Origin: JBLKSS01 sp047607725
GTDB lineage: Bacteria > Pseudomonadota > Gammaproteobacteria > Enterobacterales > Enterobacteriaceae
DNA length: 9,310 nucleotides
Assembly (NCBI RefSeq): GCF_047607725.1
Contig: NZ_JBLKSS010000165.1
Coordinates: forward strand, 1 to 9,310
Direction: 5' to 3'
Within the stretch, counting starts at the first letter, position 1. Each line of letters starts with the position of its first letter. Below the pieces are notes generated by a model. It made no database searches. It saw only the letters and a list, made by a program, of their open reading frames with translations, and was not told where the DNA came from. Position numbers and translations under genes: made by a program. Positions 6,220 to 9,310 of the stretch are shown here, piece after piece.

Positions 6220-7908
6220 ATGAAATACACTGTGGCGGCAATGATTGCCCACACCTTGGAACATGCGGGGGTAAAGCGGATTTGGGGTGTCACCGGCGAC
6301 TCGCTTAATGGTCTGAGCGACAGCCTTAACCGAATGGGTACGATAGCGTGGCACGGCACGCGTCATGAAGAGGTCGCCGCGTTCGCGGCCGGCGAGCTTG
6401 CGGTGTGCGCCGGCTCCTGCGGGCCCTGTAACCTGCATCTTATCAATGGGTTATTTGACTGCCACCGCAACCAAGTTCCAGTTTTGGCTATCGCCGCCTA
6501 TATTCCCTCCAGTGAGATCGGCAGCGGCTATTTCCAGGAGACACATCCCGAGTCGCTGTTTCGTGAATGCAGCCACTACTGCGAACTGGTGTCCAATCCG
6601 GAACAACTGCCGCAAATACTGGCCATCGCCATGCGCAAAGCCATTATCGATCGGGGCGTATCGGTGATTGTCCTACCCGGCGATGTTGCGCTCAAGCCGG
6701 CGCCGGAAGGGCAACGGCCTGACTGGTACTCCCCCCGCGCGGCGCTGGCGGTGCCCCCGGTGGACGAACTGGAGAAGCTCGCCGCCCTGCTCAATGACGC
6801 CCACAATGTCACCCTGATGTGCGGCAGCGGCTGCGCTGGTGCCCATGATGAGGTCGTGGCGCTGGCCCAGCAGTTGAAAGCGCCGGTGGTGCATGCCCTG
6901 CGCGGCAAGGAACATCTTGAGTGGGACAATCCTTATGATGTGGGCATGACCGGCCTTATCGGTTTTTCATCCGGTTATCAGGCGATGATGAATGCCGATA
7001 CGTTGGTGCTACTGGGAACCCGCTTTCCGTACCGCGCCTTTTACCCCCAAGATGCCCGCATTATCCAGATCGATATCGCGCCGGGCAGCCTGGGCGCCCA
7101 TTGTAAGCTGGACATGGCGCTACTGGGGGATATCAAGTCCACCCTGGCGGTGCTGTTGCCGCGGCTACACGAAAAAACCGATCGGACATTTCTCGACAAG
7201 GCGCTGGCGCATTACCGCGACACCCGCAGCGATCTGGATGCGCTGGCCCAGCCCAGCGGGGAGAAAGCGATCCATCCGCAATACGTCGCACGTGAAATCA
7301 GCCGGCTGGCGGCCCAGGACGCAGTCTTTACCTGCGATGTGGGAACGCCGACGGTTTGGGCGGCCCGCTATTTGACGATGAACGGCCGCCGCCGGCTGCT
7401 GGGATCGTTCAATCACTGCTCAATGGCCAACGCCATGCCGCAGGCGCTGGGCGCGTAGGCCGCCTGTCCCGGTCGGCAGGTGGTGGCGCTGTGCGGCGAC
7501 GGCGGCTTTACCATGCTGATGGGGGACTTTTTGTCGTTGGCGCAGATGAAATTGCTGGTGAAAATCGTTATCTTTAATAATAGTGTGCTGGGTTTTGTGG
7601 CGATGGAAATGAAAGCTGGCGGCTATCTTACCGACGGCACCGATCTGCAAAACCCCGATTTCGCCGCCATCGCCCGCGCCGCGGGCATCAAAGGTCTTCG
7701 GGTGGAAACATCCGCCGCGCTGGCAGAAGCGTTCGCCCACGAGGGTCCGGTGGTGGTAGACGTGGTCACCGCCAAAGAAGAACTGGCGATGCCACCGCAA
7801 ATCAAATTTGAACAAGCCAAAGGCTTTAGTCTGTATATGCTCCGCGCCATCATTAACGGCCGTGGCGATGAGATTGTGGAGCTCGCCAAAAACAACTGGC
7901 TGCGTTAA
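6220..7908 (+). pseudogene. poxB: Pyruvate oxidase PoxB, interrupted by an in-frame TAG
   Basis: PoxB is a peripheral membrane ThDP/FAD enzyme that oxidises pyruvate to acetate and CO2 and passes electrons to ubiquinone, mainly in stationary phase. The start has GGAGG (6210-6214) five bases before ATG. The frame follows E. coli PoxB closely, including RHEEVAAF with the ThDP-activating Glu, but stops at TAG 7456, where E. coli has a Gln codon, after 412 residues. The same frame continues to 7908 with the ThDP/Mg motif (GDGGF...FNNS), FVAMEMKAGGYLTDG and the membrane-binding tail GRGDEIVELAKNNWLR. Other damage: seven codons are missing after FAAG (near 6393), and two conserved Gly are Cys (GPC at 6427, NHC at 7417). 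Without readthrough the product lacks the ThDP-binding motif and the tail. The ltaE remnant follows, as in E. coli. Confidence 0.93.
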
Positions 7909-7989
7909 GCGCCGGCCAGGATTGCCGTTTGCCGCGGCGCCTGCCCCCCTTGAGCGGCCCTCAGTCCAATACGTTAGGATGGGATTAGC

Positions 7990-9044
7990 ATTATTGATTT
8001 ACGCAGTGATACCGTGACCTTGCCCACCGACGCGATGCGTCAGGCAATGGCCGCCGCTGAAGTCGGCGATGATGTGTATGGCGACGATCCCACGGTAGCG
8101 GCGCTCGAGGCCGACGGCGCGCGGCTGGCCGCTAAAGAGGCCGCCCTGTTTTTCCCCAGCGGCACCCAGGCCAATCTGGTGGCGCTGATGACTCATTGCC
8201 AGCGCGGCGAAGAGTATATCGTCGGGCAAAAAGCCCATAATTATCTGTTCGAGACGGGCGCCGCCGCGGTGCTCGGCAGTATCCAGCCGCAACCGCTGGA
8301 CTTTGCCGATGACGCGACACTGCCGCTGGACAAGGTGGCCGCCGCCATTAAACCGGACGATTTTCATTTCGCCCGCACCCGTCTGCTGAGCCTGGAAAAT
8401 ACCCACAACGGCAAGGTGGTCCCCCAGGACTATCTGCGCCAGGCGTGGGCGTTGACCCGCGAACGGCAACTGGCCCTGCACATCGACGGCGCGCGGGTTT
8501 TTAACGCCGTGGTAGCGCAGGGCATTGCCCTTAGCGAGATAAACCAATATTGCGACACGCTGACAATATGCCTCTCCAAAGGGTTGGGCGCCCCGGTGGG
8601 ATCGCTTCTGTGCGGCAGCGAAGACTATATCGCCCGCGCCAGACGCTGGCGCAAGATGGTGGGCGGCGGCATGCGCCAGGCGGGCATTCTGGCCGCCGGC
8701 GCCCGCTACGCGCTGGCGCATCATGTAACCCGTCTGCAGGAGGACCACGATAACGCCCGCTGGCTGGCGCAGCAACTGACGCAGCTGGGCGTCGACATTG
8801 TCGCGCCGGGTGCGCAGACCAATATGCTGTTTATCCCCGCCAGTCCGCCGATTTAGCGGCCAGACTGGCACCCTGGATGCGCGACCACGGTATCATTATC
8901 GCCTCGGGCACCCTCACCCGGCTGGTGACGCATCTCAACGTCAGCCGCCAGGACCTGGAGAAAGTGGTTGACTGCTGGCGCGGGTTTCTCGCCCACCATG
9001 ACAAATTAGCCGCCGCGCCGCTCACCGGCGTCTATTTCCAATAA
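7990..9044 (+). pseudogene. ltaE: Low-specificity L-threonine aldolase LtaE, lost start and frameshift
   Basis: LtaE is a cytoplasmic PLP enzyme that cleaves L-threonine and L-allo-threonine to glycine and acetaldehyde. Coding homology begins at ATT 7990, which lines up with the family's initiator Met, followed by IDLRSDTVTLPTDAMRQAM. No ATG, GTG or TTG lies between the upstream in-frame TAG (7975) and GTG 8014. The body is well kept: GDDVYGDDPT, LFFPSGTQANLVAL, AHNYLFE, LENTHNGKV, LHIDGARVFNA and ICLSKGLGAPVG with the PLP lysine. At 8835-8838, a run of four C, the frame breaks and stops at TAG 8854. Homology resumes one base back as RQSADLAARLAPWMRDHG and TRLVTHLNVSRQDLEKV, ending at TAA 9042. 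An extra C would restore the frame. It is longer at the C-terminus than E. coli LtaE and overlaps the amiD remnant tail-to-tail. Starting at GTG 8014 would remove the SDT motif. Confidence 0.88.
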
Positions 9045-9243
9045 CGCTTGCAGTACCGCCAGCGTCTGAGCATCCGACAGGCCGCGGTAGTCGCTGGGCC
9101 GGTAATGCATCTGAAACGCCCGCAGCGCCCGACGCTGCAGCGTTTGCGGCATATCGGGCGTGACATCATAGCGTAAGCGCCCCGTGGAGGACGTCTTGAA
9201 TTATTGGTGGGTTTGTTGTATGGCCCGGTAAGAATATGTTCCA
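9006..9243 (-). pseudogene. amiD: N-acetylmuramoyl-L-alanine amidase AmiD, C-terminal remnant
   Basis: AmiD is an outer-membrane lipoprotein that cleaves the amide between MurNAc and the peptide. Only its C-terminal peptidoglycan-binding region is visible. The minus strand reads YDVTPDMPQTLQRRALRAFQ, then MHYRPSDYRGLSDAQTLAVL, ending LEIDAGERRGG with TAA at 9008-9006; this matches the end of E. coli AmiD (YGYEV, AFQMHFRPA, IADAETQAIAEALLE). Upstream, in another frame, 9243-9172 reads FLPGHTTNPPIIQDVLHGAL, which fits the preceding FYLAGRAPYTP region. Joining the two needs about eight bases deleted near 9172. The amidase catalytic domain is not seen. It converges on ltaE and overlaps it by 39 bases. 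In E. coli amiD is also convergent with this gene cluster, but ybjT and ybjS lie between. The upstream part of the match is less sure. Confidence 0.7.
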
Positions 9244-9310
9244 CTACGATGCCTAGTGAACCCGCATCCTATAAGGGACGGCTGTCAGATCATGGATAAT
9301 CCGGCGATGA
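9244..9310. other. Unassigned end of window
   Basis: No gene is recognised. The minus strand could hold further degraded amiD sequence (GGCATCG...TGG near 9257-9241 resembles the GIGAWP region), but it is too broken to claim. An ATG at 9292 opens MDNPAM on the plus strand, with AAGGGA 13 bases upstream, too far away and too short to judge. Confidence 0.4.

Noticed and set aside
7999..8871. Minus-strand open frame of 290 codons opposite ltaE
   Set aside because: It mirrors the ltaE coding frame; LtaE motifs on the plus strand explain the openness.
9273..9310. Start of a new gene or another IS end at the right edge (ATG 9292)
   Set aside because: Only six codons are visible, the purine run is 13 bases away and no inverted repeat partner is in the window.

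Overview
The window looks like the chromosome of an insect-associated enterobacterium of the Sodalis type. Two things suggest this. The core genes (infA, clpS, clpA, cspD) are almost identical to those of E. coli and run in the E. coli order, read in reverse. The accessory genes among them are being lost through frameshifts, a nonsense mutation, a lost start codon, deletions and an insertion sequence. The species is inferred from memory of gene families; no database was searched.

Layout: 1-475 is the left end of an IS21-family element, read on the minus strand, whose transposase start is itself decayed. It has cut away the 5' half of aat, whose 3' part survives at 478-771. infA (864-1082) follows with its own promoter. 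The next ~450 bases hold no gene, although E. coli has the tRNA gene serW there. clpA and clpS form an intact minus-strand pair ending in a clear terminator. Divergent to them, cspD (4536-4757) is intact and ends in its own terminator.

From 4821 onward no intact gene is left. lysO (5218-6089) has a one-base frameshift, poxB (6220-7908) an internal TAG, and ltaE (7990-9044) ATT where ATG is expected plus a one-base frameshift. amiD (9006-9243, minus) survives only as a broken C-terminal remnant that overlaps the end of ltaE. Genes lying between these in E. coli (macAB, ybjX, ybjD and aqpZ before lysO; hcp-hcr before poxB; ybjT-ybjS after ltaE) are missing.

How the genes work together: Aat, ClpS and ClpA are successive steps of the bacterial N-degron pathway (tagging, recognition, unfolding into ClpP). 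Here the tagging enzyme is destroyed while adaptor and unfoldase look fully functional. I found no previously undescribed system. The interest lies in the selective erosion pattern and a few regulatory details.
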